Source: Lunularia cruciata
Lineage: Eukaryota; Streptophyta; Marchantiopsida; Lunulariales; Lunulariaceae
Direction of reading: 5' to 3'
NCBI GenBank assembly: GCA_948567375.1
Contig: OX419755.1
Location: forward strand, 71,366,944 to 71,430,943
DNA: 64,000 bases
In this document: one piece after another, positions 8,784 to 20,036 of the stretch
Numbering within the stretch: position 1 is the first letter of the stretch
Layout: every line of letters begins with the position of its first letter
Made by a program: the position numbers and the translations under genes
The notes under the pieces: model-generated
The model's database searches: none
Told to the model about the DNA's origin: nothing
Seen by the model: the letters and a program-made list of their open reading frames with translations, nothing else

Positions 8784-11700
8784 TGTGGTACCCACATTTT
8801 TAATTTTTTTTTCAAAATAGAGAAGAAGAAGTGTATAGAGAAGTTGGATTGCGCATGTATGGCCAAAGAAGGCGAAGAAAAGAGTCTTCGGGATGAAACC
8901 CAAAGTAAAGTGACTTCGGGTCATAAGGCAAAGTACTCGGAAATGCCCTGTCAGCATACAACCGAAGTAAGGAGTCTTTGTATTGGGGGGAGCTCAACCC
9001 GAGGCAAAGTCTATCTAACAACCTTTTGTCGGGGCAAGAAATTCAAGAAGGGACCATTCAAAACTGGCGGCCCATACGCGCAAAGTACAATTGACAGTGA
9101 CAAGTGCATGCAAGAGGTGTGATTTCTTGGTAGAAACTTGAATTGAAGAGAGACAAAGAAGGCGCAACTTTATAAAAATCGAGCTCGCAATGAAGCAATG
9201 TCAAGCAATTTTCCTTTGCCATTGAGAAGTCGTCCTATAGGTGATCGTGGGAAGGGAAATAGAGTGGAAGACGTGCTAGTGTGTAAGGGAGGTTGATGTA
9301 GAGGAGCAGCAATACATCTTACAAATCAGAAGCACCGACAAGTACTACAAGAAGACGGGGAAGAATGTGGAGATAGAAGTGAGTACTCCAAAATCAAAGA
9401 AGAGAAGTCGGTAGGGCAAAGCCAAAGACAAGATGAAACGTCGAAAGACCAGAAGAGGAAACTTGAGGCAAAGCATGGTGGTGATTGAGTCAGAAGATGA
9501 AGACTCGGAAGGTGAAGCCGAGTGCAAGTCCAAAGACTCAAAACACGAGGAGGAGCCCAAGCTAACGCTACAGAGTGGAGATACAAGTAGCGACAGCGAT
9601 GAAGGTGGAGAAATGACCTTGGTGCCAGCTACTGCAAAGGAAGAAGAAGAAGTGCAGGCGAAGACCGAGGCCGAGGATAACACAAAGTTGGAGGATGAGA
9701 TACCCGAGGCCAAAGAGAAGAAGATCACAATTCAGAGGGGAGTTTGCTCAAGATGCAAGGCAAAATGTGATGCAGGTCCGAGTAAAGTAAACGAAGAAAT
9801 GAACGAAAGCTCGGGAAGCAAGGCGTCAATTCCAATACAAAGACTGCAGAGAAGAAGGCAAGTATCGGGTGAACATGAAGTGCAAAGGGAAGTTGCTACA
9901 CAAGAGGAGGTAGTAGCGAGCGATGGAGTAGAGTACCTACGGGGAGGTTGTGTGTCCTCTGTTGGTGAAGTTAGAACATAGGAAGAAGGAGATGCAATCA
10001 AAGTGTCCAGAGGTGAAGAATGTGTTGCAGGTCTTAGCGTGATTAGAAGAAGAGAACTCGGAGTTGAAGAAAATCATAACCCGAGGTGAGGAGGAAATTG
10101 AAGTACTGTGAGCGGAGGCAGTAGTGAAGACTCAGGTAATTAAAGACCTGAAGAGAGAAGTGAGATATCGAGAAGAGCTTGTTAAGAAGAGTGACATAGC
10201 AAGGGAAAGGCAAGTAGCAGAATATGAGATCTTGAAGCATCAGTTTGCTGATTCAAGAGTAGAACTTATCCATGCTATGGCGAGAGTAGCAGCAAAGGAT
10301 CAAGAGCTCAATAGGGTGATGGAGAGTGTAGAAGAGAAGAAGCAGCTTTGGCAAAGAGAGTTAGCAGCATGATATAGGGAAGAAGAAAGATTATGAGAGT
10401 TACTTCGTAATCAGGAGGAGAAGATTGTACAAAAGGAGAAGGAGAAGGAAACGGTGAAAGCCGAGTTTGAAGCAGAGTTGGCAATGTACAGAGAGGATTG
10501 GCTTGCAGATTGAGAGCAAGAAAGAAAAATGGGACTGGAGCCATTGAATGAGATTGTCCTTAGGATGAACGTGATGTTGAGTACAGAGGCCAATGTTCAA
10601 ACTGAAGAGACAAGGCTGCACGAGTTGAAATTGTTGGTGCAGGAGACGAGGCAAAGACAAGCAAAAGATACCGATTTGAATGCACTATTGATAAGTCTCA
10701 GGACTCGTGTAGATAGGAAGATATTAGAGGTAGAAGATAATATTGTGATTAGATTAGACTTAGTAAAGTTGGAGATAGAAAAACTTTGAAATGATGTTAG
10801 AGCCAAACCCGAAATAGATAACATAAGAGTATAGATGTCTTTGGAGTTACCATCAGAGACATTGGAGAAGAGTGGGTCAAGAGATGATGGTTTAGAAGGG
10901 TTACCCACTAGTGGAATTTCAGATCAAGAAAGAGAATTGTTGGATCTGGTAGAAGAAGTAGAAGATATGAAACCCGAGGATAGAATAGTAGGAAGTAAAG
11001 TTACTTCAGGTTTGGGTTTGAAAGCTGATAATGAAGTAGACATTGGATTGGATTAGTAGCAGTTTTGAGATTTGAAGAGGTAGATATGAAGAGATGCATT
11101 GTCATTTCAGATCTATAGGTTTGTAGAGTCATTAGGAAGAGGTGCATTAGGAAGATAACTATTGATTGCTTCACTACTTAAGAGTGGCATTTGCAGTGTA
11201 ATGTTGTTCAATGCTCATAATTCTGAGAATAGATAAAGCAAAGTGTTGTGAAGCAATGCTCGTCGCTTAAGCTTGATTCCGAGTATCAATGTTATACTTG
11301 TGTTTGTGAGTGTTTGGAGAAATTCAAAGTGCAAGTCAGTGTGTTTGTTGGATGTTGGATTCCGCAGCCTTGATCTTCATTCTATGTGTTTGATCCTGAG
11401 TGAAGTGCAATCAAAGCAATGCCTTGACAGATCTGAGAGACATTGTAGTGTTGGTAGTATTCTGCATTTGTGAGTGCATTGCAAGGTTGATGTGAAGCAA
11501 TTTCAATTGAGGAAGTTGTGCCTTCAGTGGAGGGGTGGAATACAATTTTGAGGCAAAGTTGTTTTGCAGTGAAGTGTCGTTTTCGGGAGAGCCTGAATAA
11601 TCACAATCAAGATTGTTTGGAAAGAATTGAAGGAGTTGTGATTAAGGAGTGTAAATTTGTGACAAGACTACGAGTCAGTGTTTGTTACTCTCTTCTGGAT

Positions 11701-11851
11701 GTGGTTTCTACCTGAGAGATTAAAGACGCAACTAAGAAGAACTGCAAGTGTTACTTTGACTTTGTATTTGACCAATTCTGACTCATATCTCTGCGGGAAC
11801 AAACTTTACTTACCTGATTACCGCAAAAGTGATATTTGCCGGGTTGTCACA
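8784..11851 (+). mobile_element. Element C1: ORF-carrying TG...CA unit, 3068 bp
   Basis: It starts TGTGGTACCCACATTTT and ends GGGTTGTCACA, flanked by CTAAT (8779-8783 and 11852-11856). Excising it rejoins B1 RT in register with B2. No long terminal direct repeat, primer site, polypurine tract, RT or integrase is seen inside. Layout: about 78 bp leader, a long decayed Glu/Lys-rich coding region ending at 11056, and a 795-bp 3' tail. C2 and C3 share ends and layout. The 5-bp duplication with TG/CA ends is what retroviral-type integrase leaves, so it may be a very large solo LTR with a gene inside or a non-autonomous LTR-element derivative. Confidence 0.85.
8862..11056 (+). pseudogene. C1 Glu/Lys-rich coiled-coil protein, decayed
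   Basis: The start aligns with C2 (MAKEGEEKSLRDETQ versus MGRNKKKREFEVKPK). Open pieces are 9433-9981 (acidic, with EDEDSEGEAECKSK and a CSRCKAKC pair), 10124-10372 and 10529-10789 (heptad-like, ETRLHELKLLVQETRQRQAK), and 10835-11056 ending GLGLKADNEVDIGLD-stop. The coiled-coil block is conserved with C2 (EVRLHELKLLVQETRKRKAK). I recognise no enzyme domain. It is shorter than in C2 because of deletions after the start region. A structural or gag-like role is possible but not shown. Confidence 0.65.
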
Positions 11852-12408
11852 CTAATTGCTACTTTGGAGATCTAACTTGGAAAATTATTTTGCTCCACTC
11901 AATTGATCAAGCAAGTCATAAATTTATGGCAAGAAATATACATTCTTCATTGTTTGTTTATTGAGGCCACAATAATCAATATAGAAATGAAGTCCTCCAT
12001 CCTTCTTTGGAACAAATAGTGATGGTGCTCCCCAAGAAGATGTTTTATATTGTAGGAATACTTCTCCAACAACTCTATCATTGTTGTTTAAAGCTTGTCA
12101 AACTCCTTTGGTGAGAGTCAATAGATTGGTTTATGCATTGGAGTACTTCTTAGCAATAACTCAATCTTGAACTGCATACCATGATCAAAGGGTAATCCTT
12201 TCAATAGATAATCTAGAATTGCATCTACAAACTCCTAAAGTATTTGATTAACCATTGTTTGATGAGGCTTCTAGCCCTCATCAGATTTTCCATGTGCAAT
12301 CAACTAAATCTACATTGCAAAAATAGGCTTATCTTCCTCCAAAGATTACTCTATGGTTGTTTTATTGACAAACTTCAGATCCTAGGATTGACTATTCTTA
12401 GGTGTCTT
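11852..12408 (-). pseudogene. B1 RT N-terminal half
   Basis: This is the minus-strand equivalent of B2 20590-21260: the palm start, fingers and the [12 protein letters not shown] leader, heavily mutated. It lies between the duplicated CTAAT of C1 and the GTCTT/ATCTT of C2. Confidence 0.8.
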
Positions 12409-15400
12409 TATGACAACCTGGCAAATATCACTTTTGCGGTAATTAGGTAAATAAAGTTTATTCACGCAAAGATATTAGTGAGAAATGTCCAAATACAAAA
12501 CAAAGTAACAATTTAGTTCTTCTTGGGTTCTTCTTTAACCTCTCAAGTAGCAACTACACCCAGAAGAGAGTAACAAGCTCACAATCTTGACAACTTGTCA
12601 CGATGCACACTCTTTAATCACAACATAGCAAATTCTGTCCAAAAAAATCTTGATTGTGATGATTCAGATTCTCCCAAATATAGCACTTCAATGTAAAATG
12701 ACTTCGCCTCAGAGTTGTGTTCCACTCCTCCACTGAAGGCACAACTTCTTTGATCAAAATTGCTTCACATCAACTTTGCGCTGCACTCCTAGATGAAGAA
12801 TACTACCAACACTATAATTTCTCTCAGATTTGTCAAGGCATTGCTCCGATTGCACCTCATTTAGGATCAAACACACGGAATGAAGATCAAGGTTGCGGAA
12901 TCCAACGTCCACCAAGCACATTGATTTGCACTTTGAAATTCTCCCAACACTCACAAACATAGACACAGAGTTGATACTTGGAATTAAGCTCAAGCGGCTA
13001 GCATTGAATCAACACTTTGCTTTATCTATCTTCAGAAATATGAATATTGAACAACAATTCATTGTGAATGCAACCTTTAAATAGTGAAACAATTGACAAT
13101 TACTAACAAAAATACCATTCTATAACAACTCTACAAACCTGCAGATCAGAAATGACAATGCACCTCTTCATATCTGCCTCTTCAAATCTCAAATTTGTTA
13201 CTACTCCAATCCAATGTCAACCTTGACTTTGGCATTCAAACCTAATGATCCCTTTTTAATTTCACCATCCTTGGGTCTATCTAATCCTACTCTTAACTCT
13301 TCTATTTCTATAATTTCTTCACTACAAACTACAATGGAGGTCTTGGGTAATTGTTCCAACTCTTTATCTCCTAACCCACTTTTCTTTAGGGTTTCAAAGA
13401 ACAACTCTGAAGACACTTGTAATTCCTACTTCTACAACATCGGGTCTTTGTACTTCTTGTACCTCACTACAAAGTTTAGCTAACTCTGTTTGAAATAGAT
13501 CTATTCTGAGACACATTGTCTCCCACCTCTAACATCTTCCTATCTACACAATCCCGCAAACAAATTAATAGATTATTCAATTCCGTGTCCTTTGCTTTCC
13601 TCTTGCGTGTCTCTTGCACTAATAACTTCAACTCATGCAATCTGACCTCTTCAAGTTTACTTTCAACTTCCGTGCTTATCACCTTGATTTCATTGGCAAC
13701 TCCTTCTACCTCATTAGCTTCTCTTATGACCATAAGCTTCTCCTTCTTCCTTTCTTCCTCCAATTCAATGCGATACATCTAGAGCTTGTCTTCAAATTTG
13801 GCCTTCAATGCCTCCTTCTTCCTTTGATTCATAAGAATTTGCTTCTTTGCCTCCCGCATCAACCCTCACAACCAATCTTCTTCTCTAATGCACTCCGCTA
13901 ACTCTCATTGCTAGGCTTGATCTTTCTCGGCTACTTTCTTCTTGACACTCTATAACTCTTGCTCTACCACCACAGTACTTGCTTTTGAGTGAATTAACTC
14001 TTCATGTATATCTAAAATTTCCCCTTTCAACACTGCAACCAATGCATTCATCTCCTTCACCTCCTCGCAACTCTTGACTAACTCCTCCCTTGTCACCTCA
14101 AAGTGCTTACTCCAAAGAACCTCCTCAACCAGAAGTTCTTTGACTTCCATCTCCACCCTCATCAATTTACTTCACAACAATGAGGTTTCCGCACTCCAAA
14201 TCTTCACCACTGCCAATTCATCCGGCACCTCAAGATTGGCACTCACAATCTCCATCTTCTTCTCTTGTAGCAACGTCACCAACAAACAAACTACTTTAGA
14301 CAAATAGTCCACTCCTTCGCACCTTGCACTATTGGCTTGGCCTTCAGGTTCTAGCCACTCTACTTCTTGTACCTTGCCTCAAAGTTGCAATCTTTGTACC
14401 TTTAAATTTTCTTCCTCTGAACCTTCTCCACCTTCAAGAGTAACTTTACTTGGCCCCACTTTAGCTGCAAGCATTTCATTCTTACACTTGGCAGTCCGGG
14501 GTTGTGCCACAACTTCCTCTACCTTCTTCCTCTCACTTCCTTGTTCAACCATGGAAACCTCGGGACTCGGCTTTCTTGCCTTGATCATTGGCTGTCGTGT
14601 TTGTTGTACTTCCACTTTGCCTTTGCTTCTATTGCTTGATTCTTCACTCCTTAGCATGAACTCCTCTTCTTCTCTTGTCATTCCTTCCTTTGATCTAGTT
14701 TCTCCTTTCGACTCATCTTTTGCTTCCGGTGTGGCTTCCTTCGTCTTCACTACTACCGCCATTGGGTTTAGCTTTGGAACTTTCTAGGGCTAGACTGTTG
14801 CAACATAACTCTCAGGCTTTGCTCTCTTTCTAGCTCTAGGAAGGTCAATTGCTATTATTTTCTCCTTCCCACTCTTCTTGTAGTACTCATCCTCATCTTG
14901 CACTCTCTCCATATAATATTGCTCATCTACATCAACCTCCTTTCACAAATCCGGATGAACATGCCAGTGCATTCAATTTTGTTCTTCCAAAGTCAGAAAG
15001 TTCAACCCAAAATAAAAATGTGCTACAAAGGGCACAAAATAATGCAGTGGCATATCCATTCTTCATCTTGAAATCATTTGCCCTACTCTTTGATGCAGAC
15101 ATTTTGCCCAATCTACTGCCTCCTCCGCAAACATTTGGTGAAAGAACACCGTCTATTGCATAGTAACATAGGTGGTTTGCTCTAGCGTGAACATTGCTAT
15201 CATCGCGCTTACTATCCCTCTCCGCTTGGGGTCTCTATAACCATCCACCTTGTACCCATTCTTAGTGCAAGGTTGATTGAACGACTTCCTCACTTTGGCA
15301 GTCTCTTCTAAAGCCTCACACTTCTGATAGAAGGTGGTCCTTCCTACCTCTCTTGCCTCTCTTCCCAAAACTACTCTCTAATCCGCCTCTGTCCATCAAG

Positions 15401-16174
15401 TGGGATTCCCTTTCTTCCCCTTGTGCTTTGGTCCATCCTTGCAATTACTTGCTGCAATTTCTACCATAAAGCTTGGAAAACTGAAGTTCCAATTCCAGGC
15501 CAGGAATGTGATACAAAGTCTCGTCAAGACTTTGATCTGTGCTATCACTTCTAATCTACAAATTGCAAACCCCCTCACCGCACTCTGCTTACTCACTTTT
15601 GGGGTCATTGTGTGCTTCCTCACCTTCTTCTTGTGGAAGATTGTTCCCAAGACCCTAACACACTCTTCTTCTTGCTGATTTGCAATTTTCATTTACTTTG
15701 GGTCGACTCTGAATAGGAATCGGGTAGTGACTAGACATTGCTCTACTTACTCACACAACTTGTAATTTTATAGTCTTTTGGTGATTGGTCATTCTTCAGT
15801 TGCTCCTCCTCTTTAGTCTCTGATTTGGTGAAATTGTTTCCTATCACTATCAAGAAGTTCTTGATCCCAAGGTCATTACTTTCTTCATGCGTACTTTCTT
15901 GATTGAGCCGACTCCAAAGAAGTTTGTTACAGGTTCTGCATATCCACTCATGTTGCTCGATACAAAGTCTCTCCTTTTTCATCTTTGTCTTCGTGTCTTT
16001 GGGTCTTTGGGTCTTTGACTCTTTGGGTCTTGACCCGAGGTCAACTTTGGGTTTTACTTCAAACTCCCGCTTCTTCTTATTTCTTCCCATGTTAGCCCTC
16101 TTTATGCTCTATCCACATACTTCTTCTTCAAATTTTCCTAAAACTATCCAAAAAATAAAATTGTGGGTACCACA
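12409..16174 (-). mobile_element. Element C2: ORF-carrying TG...CA unit, 3766 bp, longest copy
   Basis: On + the unit runs TATGACAACCTGG to GTGGGTACCACA, so on the minus strand it starts TGTGGTACCCACA and ends near GGTTGTCATA. Flanks are GTCTT (12404-12408) and ATCTT (16175-16179), a 5-bp duplication with one mismatch; joining them restores B1 as seen in B2 (TTCTTAGGTGTCTTACTC). The leader is 84 bp, the coding region about 2.9 kb, the 3' tail about 790 bp. Same architecture as C1 in the opposite orientation. Confidence 0.85.
13201..16090 (-). pseudogene. C2 Glu/Lys-rich coiled-coil protein, about 960 codons with breaks
   Basis: Minus-strand pieces in order: 15743-16090 (MGRNKKKREFEVKPKVDLGS, Lys-rich), 15396-15692 (basic, with CITFLAWNWNFSFPSFMVEI), 15153-15368 (GRTTFYQKCEALEETAKVRK, NGYKVDGYRDPKRRG), then MERVQDEDEYYKKSGKEKII near 14860-14910, 14379-14762 (acidic, low complexity), 13950-14165, 13476-13778 (coiled coil), and 13201-13416 ending KVKVDIGLE-stop. 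The middle block (WNWNF, GYRDPKRRG) looks like a folded N-terminal domain, followed by a linker and long coiled coils. No known family recognised. Stops and frameshifts separate the pieces. Confidence 0.65.
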
Positions 16175-17500
16175 ATCTTACTCAAAGGTGCTTGACAATC
16201 TAATTGGTATTTCTTACTTTGGTACTATACTTGAATTTGTTGTCAAGTCCAATCAAATTGAACCTTATGACATTCAAGCCAAAGCAAACCTAGAATGACA
16301 TCATAATGTATATATGCCACTACAAACCCCATACACTCCAAATACTCCTACTCAACTTAAATGTAATAGGATGTGAGGTACAAAATACATAACAATTTCT
16401 ACCATCCACCATCATCAATCTATTTCTAATTATTAGCTTGATAGGAATATTAAATTCCTTTACTAATTTCATGGACATACAATTTTCTAAGCTCCTAAAA
16501 TCAACCAAAATCCTATAACCATGATTAGATATCGTACCTTACAAGTGAACAAACTTGCATAGGCCAAGCCTTCAATCCCATTGAAACTAGTCAAGTTCTC
16601 AATAGGTGGCTCAAATATTCCTATTGGGATTCCTTGTTTCCTTGATCATCATGCTCCATGAAATCCATTTGGATAATTTGTTGAGGTTGTCTATTCTTAA
16701 GTGGACATTTAGCAATGCAATGTCCAATTTACTAACAATAAAAACAACAACTATTTTGTTGCAATCTTTCTCTACTTTTAGTGACAAGTGATCTCCATTG
16801 GATGGTATCAATTTCCATTAGTGTTGGCTCCTCCACCCGTGTGTAATGTTTTGGCAGGTTTTATGAAGGTTGAGGTCAAGACCAAGTTGTCGCAACCAAG
16901 GAATCAAAGCGCTCAACCAATTGCATGGCTTCCTCCAAGTGTTTGGGCTCTTACATGGTCAATTTCAATTTGATGTGTGACATTAAACCTCTCACAAATA
17001 GATCCATAGCTTCATCTTCTATTATATCTTGAATTTGCATTATGGTGTTCTAGAATTGAGTGATGTAGTTTCTCATAGACCCAATCTGCTTCAATTTTAC
17101 CAATCTATCTTGTGTGATATTTATAGCTTGGAATTGTCCAATTATTGTTCTCTTGAATCCTTCTTATGTCAAGAATGGCACAACAAACTACCATTCAACT
17201 TGGTTTACTCAGAATTGACACCATAGTTTGGCCACTCCATCCAATTGGCTTGAAGCCAAGAGAATTTATCTTTGTTTATCTTGAAGTTTTATAGCTTCAA
17301 AATAACATTTGCAATTTAACATAAAATTTTCCATTGCATTTGGAGATTCTTGCCTTCAAATACCTTGGGCTTTGGAAATTGGGTTTGCTCTTCTACTTCT
17401 CAAAATGGTGCTATCTCTACATGCTCTTGTTGTTGATGGTCTTGTTCTTCCAACAATTGAGTAAGGTGTTCAATTCATTTCTACATAGCAATGATAACTA
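16175..17500 (-). pseudogene. B1 protease and gag
   Basis: The protease segment (about 16320-16560) reads VDFRSLENCMSMKLVKEF; B2 has FDSGSS at the same place, so the active-site D-S-G became D-F-R. Further right, a degenerate zinc knuckle (CFYC...GHCIAKC) lies near 16700-16760 and capsid remnants reach about 17450. Everything is out of frame in places. Confidence 0.8.
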
Positions 17501-17510
17501 CCTATAGCTG

Positions 17511-17611
17511 CTACTCTATCAAACTACCTTTAAGTACCTGAGTTAACATGTAGATGCAACATATCCACCATTTTCTATAAGTCACAATTGGAAGTACTAA
17601 GGGTTCATTAG
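17511..17611 (-). pseudogene. B1 pre-gag domain remnant
   Basis: On the minus strand this encodes NEPLVLPIVTYRKWWICCIY, matching EEPLIFPVVTYGEWWKCCIF of B2 and PNPVILPMVIYDREWDLTIY of A1. It is cut at 17611 directly by the LTR; the N-terminal half and the primer site are missing. Confidence 0.7.
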
Positions 17612-18072
17612 TGTTAAAGACCAAGACCAAGGAGAGAAATAGGAGAATGGAAGCCCACATTGGGACGCTTGAATGAAGGAAAACTCCAAATGCATAGCAT
17701 GAGCTTTGGCTTTGGTATTTATAGGTAGCATACAAGCCCTTGAGAAGCTTCTCAAGAAGCTTCCTCAAGCCATTTTCTTAGAGTGCAAGCCAAGTTAACT
17801 AGGAAGCTTCCTTCTAGAAGCCATTTACTTGGCATGCATGCTAAGCTAGTTAGAAGCTTCTTTCTAGAAGCCACCTACTTGGCATGCAAGCTACGCTAGT
17901 TAGAAGCTTCTAGAAGCTTCCTTCTAGAAGCTACCTACTTGGAGCATAAGGTAACTAGTTGGGAAGCTTTCCAAGAAGCTTCCTAGATGCTTCTAGAATA
18001 TTTTAGGTAATTTGGTTTATTCTTTACTTTGTTAGCCTTACTAACTTCATCGCTAAACTCCATATTGTTACA
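17612..18072 (-). repeat. Family B LTR, 461 bp
   Basis: The + strand runs TGTTAAAGACCAAG to CATATTGTTACA. It is packed with GAAGCTTC palindromes. A TATA box (TATAAATA on the minus strand) lies at 17716-17723, downstream of the palindromes in the direction of transcription. It acts as the B2 3' LTR and as the boundary of B1. Confidence 0.9.
17903..17920 (-). promoter_or_regulatory. Heat-shock-element-like array in the B LTR
   Basis: GAAGCTTCTAGAAGCTTC gives four perfect alternating pentamers GAA-nn-TTC-nn-GAA-nn-TTC, the known heat-shock factor site. A further TTCTAGAA follows at 17922-17929. The array lies about 180 bp upstream of the TATA box on the transcribed strand. Palindromes at 17744-17751 and 17756-17763 come closer to it. 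Function is inferred only from motif and position. Confidence 0.6.
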
Positions 18073-18120
18073 TATTCCCCCACCGCTAGTTGGTGATATC
18101 CTTGTCACCATTGAAACTTC

Positions 18121-18293
18121 AAATTCCTAGATGGCCATTTGTGTATACTGGAGGTGAGAAAGAGGTTTCCATGTGGCATCATGAAGGGGATACCCTTTCC
18201 AAAGGACCTTGTACTCCGTATGTTGTCGGCGTCTTTGTTGGAGGTGGTGACACAAAAGGATACGATCAACTTCATACTCCTCATGATCATTGA
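18121..18293 (-). CDS. B2 chromodomain, open
   Basis: The minus strand encodes HEEYEVDRIL, then TEYKVLWKGYPLHDATWKPL, the three-strand plus helix pattern of a chromodomain, then ends with a stop after QMAI just before the polypurine tract. Unlike A1, no stop lies inside. It shows that family B is also a chromovirus. Confidence 0.85.
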
Positions 18294-18599
18294 TAGGGAT
18301 AGGAGGAGGAGGAGATTGGACTTAAGAGGAAAAAGAAGAGGGGTTAGGAACGAAGGGTTTCAACTTGGAAGTATGAAAGACATGATGGATGATCATAAGA
18401 GAAGGCAAGGCAAGTTGATAAGCAACAAGAGAGATAATCTGGGTGACATCAAAAGGTCCTATCCAATTAGAGGCAAGTTTACAAACTTAGGTATCAAGTG
18501 GTAGGGGGAGATTACCAGAGGATAATATAACTTTATCACTCACTTCAAAGATGAGATCACGACGATGGTGGTCAGCATGTTGTTTTTGACGACTTTGAG

Positions 18600-19500
18600 C
18601 AACAAGGAGGTGAGATTTGGCTTGTTGGAGAGATTTGGATATGGTGGTCAGGAACATTGAAGTATGAGGGACTTGAGATGGGGGAGGAGTAAGAAGAGAA
18701 GCTAGGACAAGCGGATCTTGGCCAAAATTGAGAAAGAAAAGAGAGAATCCGGTGCTTGTCTATTTAGAATTGTTGTATGCAAACTCCATAGCTACAAGAG
18801 GTTCATCCCAATTGGTATGGTGAATGTTGATAAAGGCACAAAACATGTCTTCCAAGGTGCGATTTGCATGTTCAATTTTTACATCAGTTTGAGGATGATA
18901 GGTTGTGGACAAAGCAAGTTTGGTGCCAAGTATTTGGAAGAGGGCTTGCCAAATTTTTTTGGTGAAGCGAGGATCATGGTCGAAGATGAGTACACATTGC
19001 ATCCCATAATGCTTGAATAAATTATTGAAGTAGAGTTGTGCCAAGGTTGGAGCATCTACAATAATCAACCATTGGTGCCAAATGGATTTGCTTACTAAGC
19101 TTATCCACAAACACCACAATTGTTGTATGACCTTGTTGTGTCTTAGGCAAGGAGGTGATGAGATCTAAGCTCATATGTTCCCAATGAGTAGTTGGAATAG
19201 GAAGTGGTTGAAGGAGTCCACTCGGCTTTTGGTTACTGGCCTTGTTGCATTGATAACTCTCACATAATCAAACAAACTCCGGAACATCACGTGTCATGTT
19301 GGGCCATCACCATTGGTGTTGGAGGGTACCCAAGGTCTTGTCCACCCCCATGTGACCAACTATTGGTAGATCATGGGCTTCTTGAAGCACACAAGTCAAA
19401 GATCACCTTTGGCTGGAACATAGATCCGGTCCGCATGGAATAGAAGGCCTTTCTTGAAGGAGGAGGTGTTGTACTCCTTGTCACCTATTGTCAAATGACC
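18600..19500 (-). pseudogene. B2 integrase
   Basis: The zinc-binding region and the first Asp (MSLDLITSLPKTQQGH) are encoded near 19130-19330. The open part 18760-19119 carries LIFDHDPRFTKKIW with the second Asp and HPQTDVKIEHANRTLEDM with the catalytic Glu. The frame changes between these parts. Confidence 0.85.
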
Positions 19501-19509
19501 ATGTACCAT

Positions 19510-20036
19510 TTAGAAGAAGGGATCTTGTTGTAAAGCTGACCAAAACTTGTTATGGACCTTGGGGTCAATTGATACCGTCGTAATTGCCGCCGTGATGAGA
19601 GGAAGAGACTTCAAATCAGGTTGTTGTGATAGAGCATGAAGGATGACATAGAACCAACCTGGTTTGTACTCAAGTTTGATGTCAAAAAATTGGAGTTGCT
19701 CTTCCCGTTGATGATGTCGACTCTTCATGAGTTCCAAGTGTAAGGTCTGCAACAATGGCTTGTGATCAGTTTGCATGATCACTTGTTTCCCAAGAGATAA
19801 TGCCTCCATACCTTGGTGGCATATACCATTGCAAGTTGTTCCTAATCTCAAGCAAAGTAATTTCTTTCAACTGTATTTAGTTGGTGAGACACAAAGGCAA
19901 TAGGATGTAGTCCATCTGGGAATTCTTGTTGCAACACAACTCCAATTGCAAAGTTAGAAGTATCAAAATCAAGCACATAAGGTAATTGAGGATCATATGG
20001 TTGAAGAATGGGTCTTGAAGACACCATATGCTTCAA
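19510..20036 (-). pseudogene. B2 RNase H
   Basis: Two open pieces meet near 19850: LDFDTSNFAIGVVLQQEFPD with the first acidic residue (TDAS altered to FDTS) and the HPIAFVSHQLNTVERNYFA block, then MEALSLGKQVIMQTDHKPLL with DHKPL. The break is between ERNY and the A-L-K helix. Confidence 0.85.

Larger units (their letters stand above)
7843..17611 (-). mobile_element. Chromovirus B1, decayed, split by C1 and C2
   Basis: Read on the minus strand the pieces run from a pre-gag remnant (17511-17611) through gag and protease (16175-17500), RT N-terminal half (11852-12408) to RT/RNase H (7843-8783). They line up with B2 at 19600-22700. C1 (8784-11851) and C2 (12409-16174) interrupt it cleanly with 5-bp duplications. 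The left part (integrase, chromodomain, 3' LTR) is not in the window, because A1 sits at the break. The primer site and about 180 bp of leader are also missing where it joins the LTR at 17612. Confidence 0.85.

Noticed and set aside
9326..10001. Ser/Leu-rich minus-strand open frames within C1 (and similar + strand frames in C2 at 14332-14787)
   Set aside because: They are antisense to the Glu/Lys-rich coding region; such sequence gives Ser/Leu/Phe-rich open frames on the other strand by composition alone.
8784..16174. Family C as a DNA transposon with terminal inverted repeats
   Set aside because: Only TGTG is inverted at the ends, and the 5-bp duplication with TG...CA fits retroviral-type integration better than hAT (8 bp), CACTA (3 bp) or Mutator (9 bp).
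17612..18072. GAAGCTTC palindromes read as a CRISPR-like or restriction-site array
   Set aside because: They lie within defined LTR ends, spacing is irregular and there are no spacers; a plant LTR promoter explains them better.
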